Shown one piece after another: positions 42,816-51,730 of a stretch of 64,000 nt of DNA. A model generated the notes under the pieces. It was not told where the DNA came from and did not search any database. It was given only the letters and a program-made list of their open reading frames with translations. The stretch's first letter is position 1. Each line of letters starts with the position of its first letter. The position numbers and the translations under genes are program-made. Location: assembly GCA_963818225.1 (NCBI GenBank), contig CAWFRO010000006.1, positions 62,001-126,000 on the forward strand. Reading direction: 5' to 3'. This DNA is from Palsa-504 sp963818225. GTDB taxonomy: Bacteria > Actinomycetota > Actinomycetes > Streptosporangiales > Streptosporangiaceae.

Positions 42816-43738
42816 TGCCCAGGCACTTCCTGCGCGACGATGACCTGACCCCCGGCGAGCAGGCCGCGGTCCTCGACCTGGCCGATCAGCTGAAGAAGGA
42901 TCGGCTCGGGTACCAGCCGCTGGCCGGCCCGCGGGCCGTCGCGGTGCTGTTCGACAAGCCCTCGCTGCGGACCAGGGTCTCCTTCTCCGTCGGCATTGCC
43001 GAGCTCGGCGGTTACCCGCTGGTCATCGACTCCCAGACCACTCACTTCGGCCGCGGCGAGACGATCGAGGACGCGGCCCGCGTCCTGTCCCGTCAGGTCG
43101 CGGCCATCGCCTGGCGGACCTTCGAGCAAGAGCGCCTCGAGGCCCTGGCCGCGGCCTCGGCCGTGCCGGTGATCAACGCGCTCACCGACCAGTTCCACCC
43201 CTGCCAGGTCCTCGCCGACCTGCAGACCGTCCGCGCGCACTGCGGCTCGCTGCCCGGCCGCAAGCTGACCTTCCTCGGCGACGGATCGAGCAACATGGCG
43301 CACTCCTACCTGCTCGGCGGCGCTACCGCCGGGATGCGGGTGTGCATCGGCGCGCCCGAGTCCCTGCACCCGGACCCCGCGGTGCTGGCCGCGGCCCGGC
43401 AGATCGCCGCCCAGACCGGCGGCGCGGCCGAGGTCCGTACCGACCCTCAGTCGGCGTGCGAAGGCGCCGACGTCATCGCCACCGACGTGTGGGCGTCCAT
43501 GGGCCAGGAAGCCCTGCACGCCGAACGGCTCGTGCTGCTCGAGTCCTACCGCCTGGACGAGGCCAAGCTGGCCCTGGCCCGCCCGGCCGGCCTGGTCCTG
43601 CATTGCCTGCCGGCGCATCGCGGCGAGGAGATCACCGCCGGCGTGCTCGACGGGCCGAACAGCGTGGTCTGGGAGGAAGCGGAGAACCGGCTGCACGCGC
43701 AGAAGGCGCTGATCACCTGGCTGCTGGAGCGCGTGTGA
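42815..43738 (+). CDS. argF: Ornithine carbamoyltransferase
   Basis: The 307-residue enzyme has the carbamoyl-phosphate site SLRTRVSF (51-58), TFEQERLEALA, FHPCQVLADLQT, FLGDGSSNMAHSYL and HCLPAHRGEEI. It makes citrulline. ATG at 42815 overlaps the argD stop by one base; the frame upstream of it is only the argD shadow. Its stop overlaps argR by GTGA. Confidence 0.95.
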   Translation: MPRHFLRDDDLTPGEQAAVLDLADQLKKDRLGYQPLAGPRAVAVLFDKPSLRTRVSFSVGIAELGGYPLVIDSQTTHFGRGETIEDAARVLSRQVAAIAWRTFEQERLEALAAASAVPVINALTDQFHPCQVLADLQTVRAHCGSLPGRKLTFLGDGSSNMAHSYLLGGATAGMRVCIGAPESLHPDPAVLAAARQIAAQTGGAAEVRTDPQSACEGADVIATDVWASMGQEALHAERLVLLESYRLDEAKLALARPAGLVLHCLPAHRGEEITAGVLDGPNSVVWEEAENRLHAQKALITWLLERV

Positions 43739-44421
43739 CCCCGGTGACCAAGACCGCCCGGCAGGCGCGCATCGCGGCCATCCTGGCCCGCGAGCAGGTC
43801 CGCTCCCAGGAGGAGCTGGCCGACCTGCTCGAGCGGTACGCCCGCATGCACGTCACCCAGGCGACGCTGTCCCGCGATCTCGACGAGCTCGGCGTGGTCC
43901 GGCTGCGGGCGGCGGGCGGCGGGCTGGTCTACGCCCTGCCCGGGGAGCCGGGCGGCCCCGGCTCCCGGCCCGGCGGCCTGAGCGGCATCGACCCCGACCA
44001 GGACACCCCCCCGTACACGGAGGATCCCCCCGGGCGCCTTGGGGGCGGGGCCCCCCGGAACGGGAAAGCAGGATCGTCCGTCCCGGGCGGGAAAGCGGGA
44101 TCGTCCGCCCGGACGACGTCAGCCGAGCCCGCACCCCCCGCCCGGCTGGCGCGCTACCTGGGCGAGCTGCTGACCTCGGCCGAAGCAAGCGCCAACCTGG
44201 TGGTCCTCAGGACACCGGCCGGTGCGGCGCAGTTCCTCGCCTCGGCCATCGACCATGCGGCGCTGCCGTCGATCCTCGGCACCGTGGCCGGCGACGACAC
44301 CGTGCTGATCATCGCGCGCGACCCGGCAGGCGGCGACGCCCTGGCGGCCGAGTTTCTCCGGCTTGCTCAGCGCCGGCTACCACACCCATCGGCAAATACC
44401 TCAATAGGGGATAAATCATGA
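43735..44421 (+). CDS. argR: Arginine repressor with an expanded repetitive linker
   Basis: The 228-residue protein has the ArgR winged helix (about 5-65, TARQARIAAILAREQVRSQEELADLLERY...TQATLSRDLDELGVVRLRA) and the C-terminal hexamerisation/arginine domain (about 138-215, LLTSAEASANLVVLRTPAGAAQFLASAIDHAALPSILGTVAGDDTVLIIARDP). Between them is a linker of about 65 Gly/Pro/Ser-rich residues, longer than in typical ArgR. It is encoded by a GC-rich palindrome (44038-44060) and a 27-bp direct repeat (44061, 44088) giving GKAGSSVPG/GKAGSSART. GTG start overlaps argF; stop overlaps argG (ATGA). Confidence 0.93.
   Translation: MTPVTKTARQARIAAILAREQVRSQEELADLLERYARMHVTQATLSRDLDELGVVRLRAAGGGLVYALPGEPGGPGSRPGGLSGIDPDQDTPPYTEDPPGRLGGGAPRNGKAGSSVPGGKAGSSARTTSAEPAPPARLARYLGELLTSAEASANLVVLRTPAGAAQFLASAIDHAALPSILGTVAGDDTVLIIARDPAGGDALAAEFLRLAQRRLPHPSANTSIGDKS
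44020..44112. repeat. GC-rich palindrome and 27-bp direct repeat inside argR
   Basis: A hairpin ttgggggc-ggg-gcccccc-ggaa spans about 44039-44060, and gatccccccgggcgcc lies just upstream. Two 27-bp direct repeats of gggaaagc(a/g)ggatcgtccg(t/c)cc start at about 44061 and 44088. All are in frame and code for the extra linker. The hairpin resembles, in reverse orientation, the element at 25687-25710. Confidence 0.75.
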
Positions 44422-45626
44422 CAACGGAAAAGGTGGTACTCGCCTACTCGGGCGGCCTGGACACCTCGGTGGCGATCGGCTGGATCGGCGAGCGGACCGG
44501 CGCCGAGGTGATCGCCGTCGCGGTCGACGTGGGGCAGGGCGGCGAGGACCTGGAGACGATCCGCAAGCGGGCCCTGGCCTGCGGTGCGGTCGAGGCCGAG
44601 GTGGTCGACGCGCGCGCGGATTTCGCCGAGACGTTCTGCATCGGGGCGCTGCGGGCCAATGCTCTCTACATGGACAAGTACCCGCTGGTCTCCGCGCTGT
44701 CCCGGCCGCTGATCGTCAGCCACCTGGCCCGTGTGGCCGCCGAGAAGGGCGCCACCATCGTCGCGCACGGCTGCACCGGCAAGGGCAACGACCAGGTGCG
44801 TTTCGAGGTCGGGCTCGCCGCCCTGGTGCCTGACCTCAAGGTCAACGCGCCGGTCCGGGACTCGGGCATGACGCGGGACAAGGCCATCGAGTTCGCCGCG
44901 GCCAAGGGCCTGCCGATCGACGTGACGTCCCGGTCGCCGTACTCGGTCGACCAGAACCTGTGGGGCCGCTCGTGCGAGACCGGGCACCTGGAGGACATCT
45001 GGGAAGCGCCGCACGACGACGTGTGGTCATACACCGCCGACCCGTCGGTGCCGCGCGAGCCGGATGAGCTCGTGCTGACCTTCGCCGCGGGAGTGCCGAT
45101 CGCCATCGACGGGCGCGAGCTCAACCCGCTGGAGATCATCACCGAGCTGAACCAGCGGGCCGGGGCGCAGGGCATCGGACGCATCGACATGGTCGAGGAC
45201 CGGCTGGTCGGCATCAAGAGCCGGGAGATCTACGAGGCGCCCGCGGCGATCACCCTGATCACCGCGCACGCCGAGCTGGAGAGCGTGTGCGTCGAGCTGG
45301 ACCTGGCCCGGTTCAAGCGGCAGGTCGAGCAGCGCTGGACCGAGCTGGTCTACGACGGCCTGTGGTTCTCCCCGCTGCGCCGCGCCCTCGACGTCTTCAT
45401 CGCCGAGGCATCGGTGCATGTGACCGGTGACGTGCGGATGCGCCTGCACGGCGGCCGCGCGGTCGTCACCGGCCGGCGCAGCAACGCCTCGCTGTATGAC
45501 TACGCCCTGGCCACCTACGACACCGGTGACACCTTCGACCAGTCCCTGGCTAAGGGCTTCGTCGAGCTCTGGGGCCTGCCCAGCAAGATCGCCGCCATCC
45601 GCGACCGCCGCATCGCCGGCGCATAG
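44418..45626 (+). CDS. argG: Argininosuccinate synthase
   Basis: The 402-residue protein has the ATP PP-loop AYSGGLDTS (9-17), VDVGQGGEDLE, HGCTGKGNDQVRFE, SRSPYSVDQNLWGRS and EPDELVLTFAAGVP. It joins citrulline and aspartate. ATG overlaps the argR stop by 4 nt. A strong hairpin 47 nt past the stop ends this transcription unit, separating argG from argH. Confidence 0.97.
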   Translation: MTTEKVVLAYSGGLDTSVAIGWIGERTGAEVIAVAVDVGQGGEDLETIRKRALACGAVEAEVVDARADFAETFCIGALRANALYMDKYPLVSALSRPLIVSHLARVAAEKGATIVAHGCTGKGNDQVRFEVGLAALVPDLKVNAPVRDSGMTRDKAIEFAAAKGLPIDVTSRSPYSVDQNLWGRSCETGHLEDIWEAPHDDVWSYTADPSVPREPDELVLTFAAGVPIAIDGRELNPLEIITELNQRAGAQGIGRIDMVEDRLVGIKSREIYEAPAAITLITAHAELESVCVELDLARFKRQVEQRWTELVYDGLWFSPLRRALDVFIAEASVHVTGDVRMRLHGGRAVVTGRRSNASLYDYALATYDTGDTFDQSLAKGFVELWGLPSKIAAIRDRRIAGA

Positions 45627-45672
45627 CCCGGTGCGCCCGCCGGGCCCCACCCGGTTCCCGGGACATGTGGCA

Positions 45673-45708
45673 CCCCGGCCCCGATAGACGCGATAGACGG
45701 GGCCGGGG
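45673..45708 (+). terminator. Terminator-like hairpin after argG
   Basis: Perfect 10-bp arms CCCCGGCCCC (45673-45682) and GGGGCCGGGG (45699-45708) enclose a 16-nt loop made of gatagacg/cgatagac direct repeat. No T-run follows. It lies between argG and the membrane protein gene. Confidence 0.7.
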
Positions 45709-45791
45709 GACGAGCTAGCTTGCCCGCCGGCTTGCCCTTGCCGCCATGAGCCGTAACGTTTGCGGAACGATCCGCGCGTAGGGTTCGGTTC

Positions 45792-46997
45792 ATGACCGTC
45801 CGCCTGGGGTCAGCGAGGGCCTGGAGAGTAGCGCTCGGCGTCGTGGTCGTGGCGTCTTTCGCCGCCGCGGTCCCGTTGACCGTCCTGTCGGGTCAGATTT
45901 TCAACGCCCTGGTCGCGGCCGCGATCGGCGTTCCCTGTGCGGCGGTGGGCTGGCTGGTGACCCGGCGCCAGCCGGGCAACCCGATCGGTTGGCTGTTCCT
46001 GGTGACCGGCGTCTTTATGTTCTTGTCCACGGCCGGCGGAGACTACGGGTACTACGCCTTCCGGCTCGGGCACCACCTTCCCTTGGGCGTGGCGGGATCG
46101 GCCCTGTCCCAGTTCTGGGGTCCCAGCCTGCTGCTGCTCGGAGCCGACATCCTGCTGTTCCCCGACGGCAGGCTGCCCTCGCGCTGGTGGCGGTTGGCCC
46201 TGTGGATCTACGCCGTGGCCTTCGTGCTGCTGATCCTGGCGACCTGCGTGGCGATTGCCGGTGCCCTGGCCGCGCACCCGATTCGCGTGGACTCCACGGG
46301 GGGCCTGGCCGCGGTGGACCGCCCGGTCGGCTGGTTCGGCCCCGTCCAGGGGCTGCTCAGCGTCGCGCTGGCTGGGCTGTCGCTGGCCTTCATCGCCCGG
46401 CAGGCACTGAGCTGGCGGCGCAGCAGCGGGGACCGGCGCCAGCAGCTGAAGTGGCTGGCCAGCGGGGGCGCCGTCACGATCATCTGTCTGTTCCTGGCGG
46501 GGACCTTCAGCACTTCAGGCGGCCCGAATGCGCTGCTCGCCGTGCTCGGCCTGGCCTGGTTCGGGGTCGCTGCGCTGCCGGTGTCGATCGGGGTGGGCAT
46601 CCTGAGATACCGGCTGTACGAGATCGACCGGCTCATTTCCCGGACCCTGGCCTACGCGATCATCACCGGACTGCTGGTCGGCGTGTACGCCGGGCTGGTC
46701 CTGCTGACCACCCAGGTGTTCAAGTTCCACAGCACGGTGGCGGTGGCCGCGTCCACCCTGGTGGCAGCCGCGCTGTTCAATCCGGTCCGCCGGCGGGTGC
46801 AGCACGCGGTGGATCGCCGGTTCAACCGGGCCCGCTATGACGCCGAGCGCATGGTGGCGGCGTTCGCGGCCCGACTCCAGGACGCGGTAGACCCCGACTC
46901 GGTCCGCGCCGACCTCACCGGCGTAATCCAAACCGCTCTTACGCCCAATCACATATCGGTGTGGATCCGGCCGGGCGATCAGCATTTGACGCGGTAA
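45792..46997 (+). CDS. Multi-pass membrane protein resembling the sensor half of a histidine kinase
   Basis: The 401-residue product has about nine hydrophobic helices (VALGVVVVASFAAAVPLTVL, IGVPCAAVGWLV, PIGWLFLVTGVFMFLS and others) followed by VSIGVGILRYRLYEIDRLISRTLAYAIITGLLVGVYAGLVLLTTQVF and NPVRRRVQHAVDRRFNRARYDAERMVAAFAARLQDAVD. This is the membrane region often found N-terminal to actinobacterial sensor kinases, but no HisKA or ATPase domain follows. It may be a stand-alone sensor or a truncated kinase. Confidence 0.78.
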   Translation: MTVRLGSARAWRVALGVVVVASFAAAVPLTVLSGQIFNALVAAAIGVPCAAVGWLVTRRQPGNPIGWLFLVTGVFMFLSTAGGDYGYYAFRLGHHLPLGVAGSALSQFWGPSLLLLGADILLFPDGRLPSRWWRLALWIYAVAFVLLILATCVAIAGALAAHPIRVDSTGGLAAVDRPVGWFGPVQGLLSVALAGLSLAFIARQALSWRRSSGDRRQQLKWLASGGAVTIICLFLAGTFSTSGGPNALLAVLGLAWFGVAALPVSIGVGILRYRLYEIDRLISRTLAYAIITGLLVGVYAGLVLLTTQVFKFHSTVAVAASTLVAAALFNPVRRRVQHAVDRRFNRARYDAERMVAAFAARLQDAVDPDSVRADLTGVIQTALTPNHISVWIRPGDQHLTR

Positions 46998-47410
46998 TTG
47001 CGAGTTGGCCGCTGCCAGAGCCCGAACTCACCAGTCGCTGGCCGCCACGCCCGCCCGACATCCACATAACCCCGCACACCGGCCACAGCACGGCGCCCGT
47101 GCGTACGGGCGCTGCGCGCCGCGGCTGAGGCCTGCCTGCACTATCGTGCTCGTCGCATTCTGCCCGGTGGGGCCTCGTGGCATCCCGATCCGGTAGAGCG
47201 GAGCATGCCAACCCTGCCACTGTCCGGCCTGCCCGAAGGCTGGCCATCGAAGCAACAATCGGCCTGTAGCCGTGCGGCTGGAGCCGCATCGCGGCTGGCG
47301 GAAGGCTTGTTCCCGCGACAGTAGTCGCATGATGGCCCACAGTGAATATTGCGTGGACGGGAACCAATCGCGGCATTACCGTCAGTTTGCGGGTCACCGA
47401 GGAGGCCGGG
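46998..47410. other. Intergenic region with two hairpins
   Basis: About 410 nt without a convincing gene. A perfect hairpin gcgcccgt-gcgt-acgggcgc (47093-47112) may terminate the membrane-protein transcript. A second palindrome tgcggct-gg-agccgca (47273-47288) lies upstream of the duplicated gene. An in-frame GTG at 47342 would extend that gene but lacks a ribosome site. Confidence 0.55.
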
Positions 47411-48634
47411 ATGGACCGGGATGTGCTGGATGTCATCGAACGCGAGATCGAGGACGAGGTCAGGGCGCGTTTCCCCGGCGACGCGGTGCGGCGGGTCGTG
47501 CTGCTGCAATACGGCGACGACCCGGAGATCGAACCGGGGGACCTGTGGGTCCGGGTACTTCTCGATGCGGCTGGGCCCGACGACTACGAGCGGTCCCAGA
47601 AGGCATTCGTGAGCACCCACCAGGCGGCGATCGAGCAGTTCCCGAGCTACCTGGCCGAAAAGCTCCGCGAGATCATCCAGGTGGAGTTCACCTTCAGCGA
47701 CAACCCCGTAACCCGCGGCGGCCATGACGGCCCGCGCTATGGCCTGTCAACCGGGCAGCGGCTGTCGGACTACCAGGAGTGGGAGCACGGCGAGGCCACC
47801 TTCGTGCATGCGTGGCTGGGGCCGGCCGGCTTGGAAACGCTGGATACGCTGATCATGGCGGGCGTCGTGTCCACTCGCGCGGAGGCCATCCGCTGGGCCC
47901 TGGACCGGTTCCGCGAGCGGCCGGCGTATGAGCCGCTCCGTGACCGCGTGCGCGATGCCGGCAGGCTCACAGGCGAGTTCCCGGCGCGGGACCGGTCACC
48001 GGGGGAGGCCGGGGTGGGCCGGGATGTGCTGGATGCCATCGAGCGCGAGATTGGCGAGGAGGTCAGGACTCGTCTCCCCAGCGGCGCGGTGCGCCAGGTC
48101 ATGCTGCTGCAATACGGCGACGACCCGGAAATCGAGCCGCGGGACCTGTGGGTCCGGGTGGTCCCCGAAGCCAGCGGGCCCGAGGATTACGAGCGGTCCC
48201 TTAAGGCGTTCTGGAACACCCACCAGCCGGCGATCGAGCAGCTTCCGAGCTACCTGGCCGAGAAGCTCCGCGAGATCAGGCTGGTGGAGGTCACCTTCAA
48301 CACCCCGGTCACCCGCGGCGGCCACGGCCCCCGGTACAGCCTGCTGGTCGGGCAGAAGCTATCGGACTACCAGAATCGGGAGCACGGCGAAGACACCTTC
48401 GAGCTAACCCGGCTGGGGCCCGCTGGCCTGGAAACAGTGGACACGCTGATCATGGCGAGTCTTGCGGCCACTCGCGCGGAGGCCATTCGCTGGGCCCTGG
48501 ACCGCATCCGCGAATGGCCAGCGTATGAGCAGCTCCGTGACCACGTGGCCGATACCGGCAGACTCAAAGCCCAGTTCTCGGCACAGGCGGGCGAGGCGGC
48601 GGCTCATGACGATGATCCGGTCACGACCCGGTAG
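47411..48634 (+). CDS. Unknown protein made of two fused tandem copies
   Basis: The 407-residue protein is an in-frame duplication of a module of about 200 residues: DRDVLDVIEREIEDEVRARFPGDAVRRVVLLQYGDDPEIEP... (1-192) and GRDVLDAIEREIGEEVRTRLPSGAVRQVMLLQYGDDPEIEP... (from about 203). Each ends LGPAGLETLDTLIMAG...TRAEAIRWALDRIRERPAYEQLRD, which looks like a CopG/ribbon-helix-helix-type segment. The DNA upstream of copy 2 (ggaggccggg-gtg-ggccgggatgtgctgga) matches the ribosome site and start of copy 1 (ATG 47411), so a whole gene was duplicated and the first stop was lost. Function unknown. Confidence 0.75.
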   Translation: MDRDVLDVIEREIEDEVRARFPGDAVRRVVLLQYGDDPEIEPGDLWVRVLLDAAGPDDYERSQKAFVSTHQAAIEQFPSYLAEKLREIIQVEFTFSDNPVTRGGHDGPRYGLSTGQRLSDYQEWEHGEATFVHAWLGPAGLETLDTLIMAGVVSTRAEAIRWALDRFRERPAYEPLRDRVRDAGRLTGEFPARDRSPGEAGVGRDVLDAIEREIGEEVRTRLPSGAVRQVMLLQYGDDPEIEPRDLWVRVVPEASGPEDYERSLKAFWNTHQPAIEQLPSYLAEKLREIRLVEVTFNTPVTRGGHGPRYSLLVGQKLSDYQNREHGEDTFELTRLGPAGLETVDTLIMASLAATRAEAIRWALDRIREWPAYEQLRDHVADTGRLKAQFSAQAGEAAAHDDDPVTTR

Positions 48635-48858
48635 CCGCGCCGGCCCTTGTCTTCTGACCGGAGCGCCCGCAGGCTTCAGGGTCGGGTGTGACTTCGCGTG
48701 GACGTTCCCCAGGTGCCTTCCGCCTATACGTGTCGTCCTGCGCCCACGGTCGCGCTTGATGCTGGAGGGGCGGGCACGTACGCACAGCGGGCCATCCCCG
48801 GATCTAACCTCGGGTTTTGTCGCAGGCGAAAGCGCGAGGGCAGGGCCAACGTAGGGCT

Positions 48859-49077
48859 CTAGGACGGCCGGTGCGCGTCTGGCGCATTTGCCGCCCGCCA
48901 GACGCGATAGGCCCACACGCTGTTCGCCGCCGCGCCGGCGAGCGTCAGCAGCGCCCAGCCCCAGTAGCCGTCGGCCAGCAGGATGCCGGTCAGGGCGAGC
49001 AGCCAGGCCGTGACCAGCACCCGGATGAGTATCACGCTACGCGGATGCTTTCGGTCGAAGGCCGTTGCCATGTTCAT
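48859..49077 (-). CDS. Small two-helix membrane protein
   Basis: The 72-residue product MNMATAFDRKHPRSVILIRVLVTAWLLALTGILLADGYWGWALLTLAGAAANSVWAYRVWRA has two transmembrane helices (about 15-35 and 40-60). ATG at 49077 has gaggggg 6 nt upstream; the frame extending to 49470 is unsupported Pro/Arg-rich sequence. Family unrecognised. It is divergent from argH. Confidence 0.7.
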   Translation of the reverse strand: MNMATAFDRKHPRSVILIRVLVTAWLLALTGILLADGYWGWALLTLAGAAANSVWAYRVWRAANAPDAHRPS

Positions 49078-49519
49078 GATGGTCCCCCTCATCACAGGGG
49101 CACACAAGAGGATCCATACCCGTGCCAGCGGATCGAGCAAGGTTCTTGCGCGCTTTCCGCTGATCGAGGGTGACATCCCGGTCGCCAGCGACATGACGGC
49201 AAGCCACGCAACTAGGCACGTGTCAGAAGGCCGTAGTGATCCATGCGGCCCGTTGCGGGCGTGCGCCGGGCGGGCCGCCGTGATCAAGGGATTACGGCCG
49301 GATCCGGCAGCGCGAGGGTCCTGGCCACCTGTGCGCAGCTCGGTCCAGGGCACCAGGGCTCTCCGCTCGTTCCGAGCAATCCGGCGACACGCCCCGCACA
49401 CCGGCCGCACACCGGCACCGCGTGTGGCACCCCGACCCCGGGGACGGAGCTGGGGGCACACGGGCCCCAATAGGGTGGGGGCGTCAAGGACGGAAAGGGC
49501 GCGGGGGAGAATCGGGCAA
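49078..49519. other. Upstream region of argH, no gene seen
   Basis: About 440 nt with no credible ORF. It contains short repeats of cacaccggc (about 49397-49417) and a GC-rich patch with ccccgaccccgggg (about 49430). It must hold the argH promoter, since argH is cut off from argG by a hairpin, 3.9 kb and a minus-strand gene; no clear -35/-10 pair was found. Confidence 0.5.
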
Positions 49520-50965
49520 ATGAGCGAAACGGGAGCCGAGGGCGTGGGATCTGAACCAGCTACCAGGCTGTGGGGCGGCCGGTTCGAGGCCGGGCCGGCC
49601 GAAGCGCTGGCCCGGCTGTCGGTGAGCGTCCAGTTCGACTGGCGGCTGGCCCGCTACGACCTGCGCGCCTCCCGGGCGCATGCCCGGGTGCTCCACGGGG
49701 CCGGCCTGCTCACCGACGCGGAACTAGCGGCCATGCTCAAGGCGCTCGACGAGCTCGACCGGGCCTGTGCGGACGGCTCGTTCCGGCCGACGGTGGCCGA
49801 CGAGGATGTGCACACGGCGCTGGAACGCGGTCTGCTGGAGCGTCTTGGCGCGCTCGGCGGCAAGCTGCGGGCCGGCCGCAGCCGCAACGACCAGGTCGCT
49901 ACCGACCTGCGGCTGTACCTGCGCGACCATGCCCGGCTCGTCGCGAGCCGGCTGGCCGAGCTGGAGAGTGCCCTGATCGACCAGGCCGTCGCCAGCGGCG
50001 ATGTGCCCGCGCCCGGCATGACTCACCTGCAGCACGCCCAGCCGGTACTGTTCGCCCAGCAGCTGCTCGCGCATGTCCAGGCCTTCGCCCGGGACGTCAG
50101 CAGGCTGCGGGACTGGGACCGGCGCGCCGCGATCAGCCCGCTCGGGTCCGGTGCGCTGGCCGGATCGTCGCTGCCCGTCGATCCCCAGCTGCTCGCCGCG
50201 GAGCTGGGCTTCGATGCGGCCGCGCCGAATTCCATGGACGCGGTCAGCGACCGGGACTTCGCCGCGGAGTTCTGCTTTGTCGCGGCGCTGATCGGCGTGC
50301 ACCTGTCCCGGCTGGGGGAGGAGCTCGTGCTGTGGTCCTCGCAGGAGTTCGGCTGGGCGGAGATCGATGACGCCTACGCCACCGGCTCCTCGATCATGCC
50401 GCAGAAGAAGAACCCCGATGTGGCCGAGCTGGCCCGCGGCAAGGCGGGCCGCCTGATCGGCGGCCTGACCGGCCTGCTCACCACCTTGAAGGGCCTGCCG
50501 CTGACCTACAACCGGGACCTGCAGGAGGACAAGGAACCCGTCTTCGACGCCGTGGACACGCTGCTGCTCGTGCTGCCCGCCATGGCAGGCCTGATCGCGA
50601 CGCTAAGGATCAACCCGGAGCGGCTCCGCCGCGGCGCCTCGGTCGGCTTCACGCTGGCCACCGACCTGGCCGAGTACCTGGTGCGGCGCGGTGTGCCGTT
50701 CCGCGAGGCGCACGAGGTGGTGGGCCACCTGGTGATCTGGTGCCAGGTGCACGACTGCGAGCTCGAGGACGTGAGCGACGCCGATCTGGCCAAGGTCTCC
50801 GAGCACCTGACGCCCGACGTCCGCCAGGTGCTGACCGTGGAGGGCGCTCTCGCCGCCCGCAAGGGCTACGGCGGGACGGCGCCGGAGCGCGTCGCCGAGC
50901 AGATCGCCGCGCTGCGGGCCGCGGTCCAAGGGCACGCCGGCTGGGCGGCCGGGAACACCCGGTAG
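49520..50965 (+). CDS. argH: Argininosuccinate lyase
   Basis: The 481-residue fumarase-superfamily enzyme has RLWGGRFEAGPAEALARLSVSVQFD at the start, GGKLRAGRSRNDQVATDLRLYLR, THLQHAQPVLFAQQLLAH and the signature GSSIMPQKKNPD (289-300) with catalytic S291. It releases arginine and fumarate. ATG at 49520 has gggggaga about 10 nt upstream. It is unlinked to argG by a 3.9-kb insertion of unrelated genes but remains nearby. Confidence 0.96.
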   Translation: MSETGAEGVGSEPATRLWGGRFEAGPAEALARLSVSVQFDWRLARYDLRASRAHARVLHGAGLLTDAELAAMLKALDELDRACADGSFRPTVADEDVHTALERGLLERLGALGGKLRAGRSRNDQVATDLRLYLRDHARLVASRLAELESALIDQAVASGDVPAPGMTHLQHAQPVLFAQQLLAHVQAFARDVSRLRDWDRRAAISPLGSGALAGSSLPVDPQLLAAELGFDAAAPNSMDAVSDRDFAAEFCFVAALIGVHLSRLGEELVLWSSQEFGWAEIDDAYATGSSIMPQKKNPDVAELARGKAGRLIGGLTGLLTTLKGLPLTYNRDLQEDKEPVFDAVDTLLLVLPAMAGLIATLRINPERLRRGASVGFTLATDLAEYLVRRGVPFREAHEVVGHLVIWCQVHDCELEDVSDADLAKVSEHLTPDVRQVLTVEGALAARKGYGGTAPERVAEQIAALRAAVQGHAGWAAGNTR

Positions 50966-50977
50966 CACCCCACGCTC

Positions 50978-51730
50978 GTGGCCCTTGTCCCGCGTGACTT
51001 CTTCGCCCGGCCGGCCGTCCAGGTCGCGCCGGACCTGCTCGGCGTGGTCATCGAGCACCAGACGGCGGACGGCCTGGTCGCGGTGGAGCTCACCGAGGTC
51101 GAGGCCTACATGGGGGCCAGCGACCCCGCCTCGCACGCCTACCGCGGCCGGACGGCGCGGAACGCGGTGATGTTCGGGCCGCCCGGGCACGCCTACGTGT
51201 ACTTCACCTACGGCATGCACTTCTGCGTGAACGTGGTCTGCCTGGGCGACGGCAGCGCGTCCGCGGTGCTGCTGCGGGCCGGCGCGGTCATCGCGGGGGA
51301 GGAGCTCGCCCTCGCGCGGCGGACCCGGGGGACGGCCGTGGTCCCGTACCGTGACCTGGCCCGCGGGCCGGCCCGGCTGTGCCAGGCGCTTGACATCGAC
51401 CGGTCGCAGGACGGCGCGGACGTGTGCGTCCCCGGTTCGCCGCTCCGCGTCCGGTGGGCGCAGGCCAGCACCACGGCCCGTTCGGCAGAAAATCCGCTGA
51501 CCCGGAGGAATGAAGCCCGCGGAACTCGGCCAGCCCGGGGCGACGGCCCCCACCGACCGCTGCCCCGGGAAATCGCCAGCGGCCCACGGGTCGGCGTGTC
51601 TGCCGCGGCCGAGGTGCCGTGGCGGTTCTGGTTCGACGGCGAGCCAACGGTCTCGCCCTACCGGGCACATGTGCCGCGGCGCAAACCGGTTACCTCCTCC
51701 GGACCCGAAGATGGCACCATGCAGGCGTGA
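50978..51730 (+). CDS. 3-methyladenine DNA glycosylase (AAG/MPG family)
   Basis: The 250-residue product has PRDFFARPAVQVAPDLLGVVIEH, VAVELTEVEAYMGASDPASHAYRGRTARNAVMFGPPGHAYVYFTYGMHFCVNVV and GPARLCQALDIDRSQDGAD, then GPRVGVSAAAEVPWRFWFDGEP: the complete AAG fold. It excises alkylated bases. About 35-40 extra Arg/Pro-rich residues (STTARSAENPLTRRNEARGT..., about 167-205) interrupt the end of the domain. GTG start, 12 nt after argH. Its TGA overlaps the tyrS GTG (GTGA). Confidence 0.9.
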   Translation: MALVPRDFFARPAVQVAPDLLGVVIEHQTADGLVAVELTEVEAYMGASDPASHAYRGRTARNAVMFGPPGHAYVYFTYGMHFCVNVVCLGDGSASAVLLRAGAVIAGEELALARRTRGTAVVPYRDLARGPARLCQALDIDRSQDGADVCVPGSPLRVRWAQASTTARSAENPLTRRNEARGTRPARGDGPHRPLPREIASGPRVGVSAAAEVPWRFWFDGEPTVSPYRAHVPRRKPVTSSGPEDGTMQA

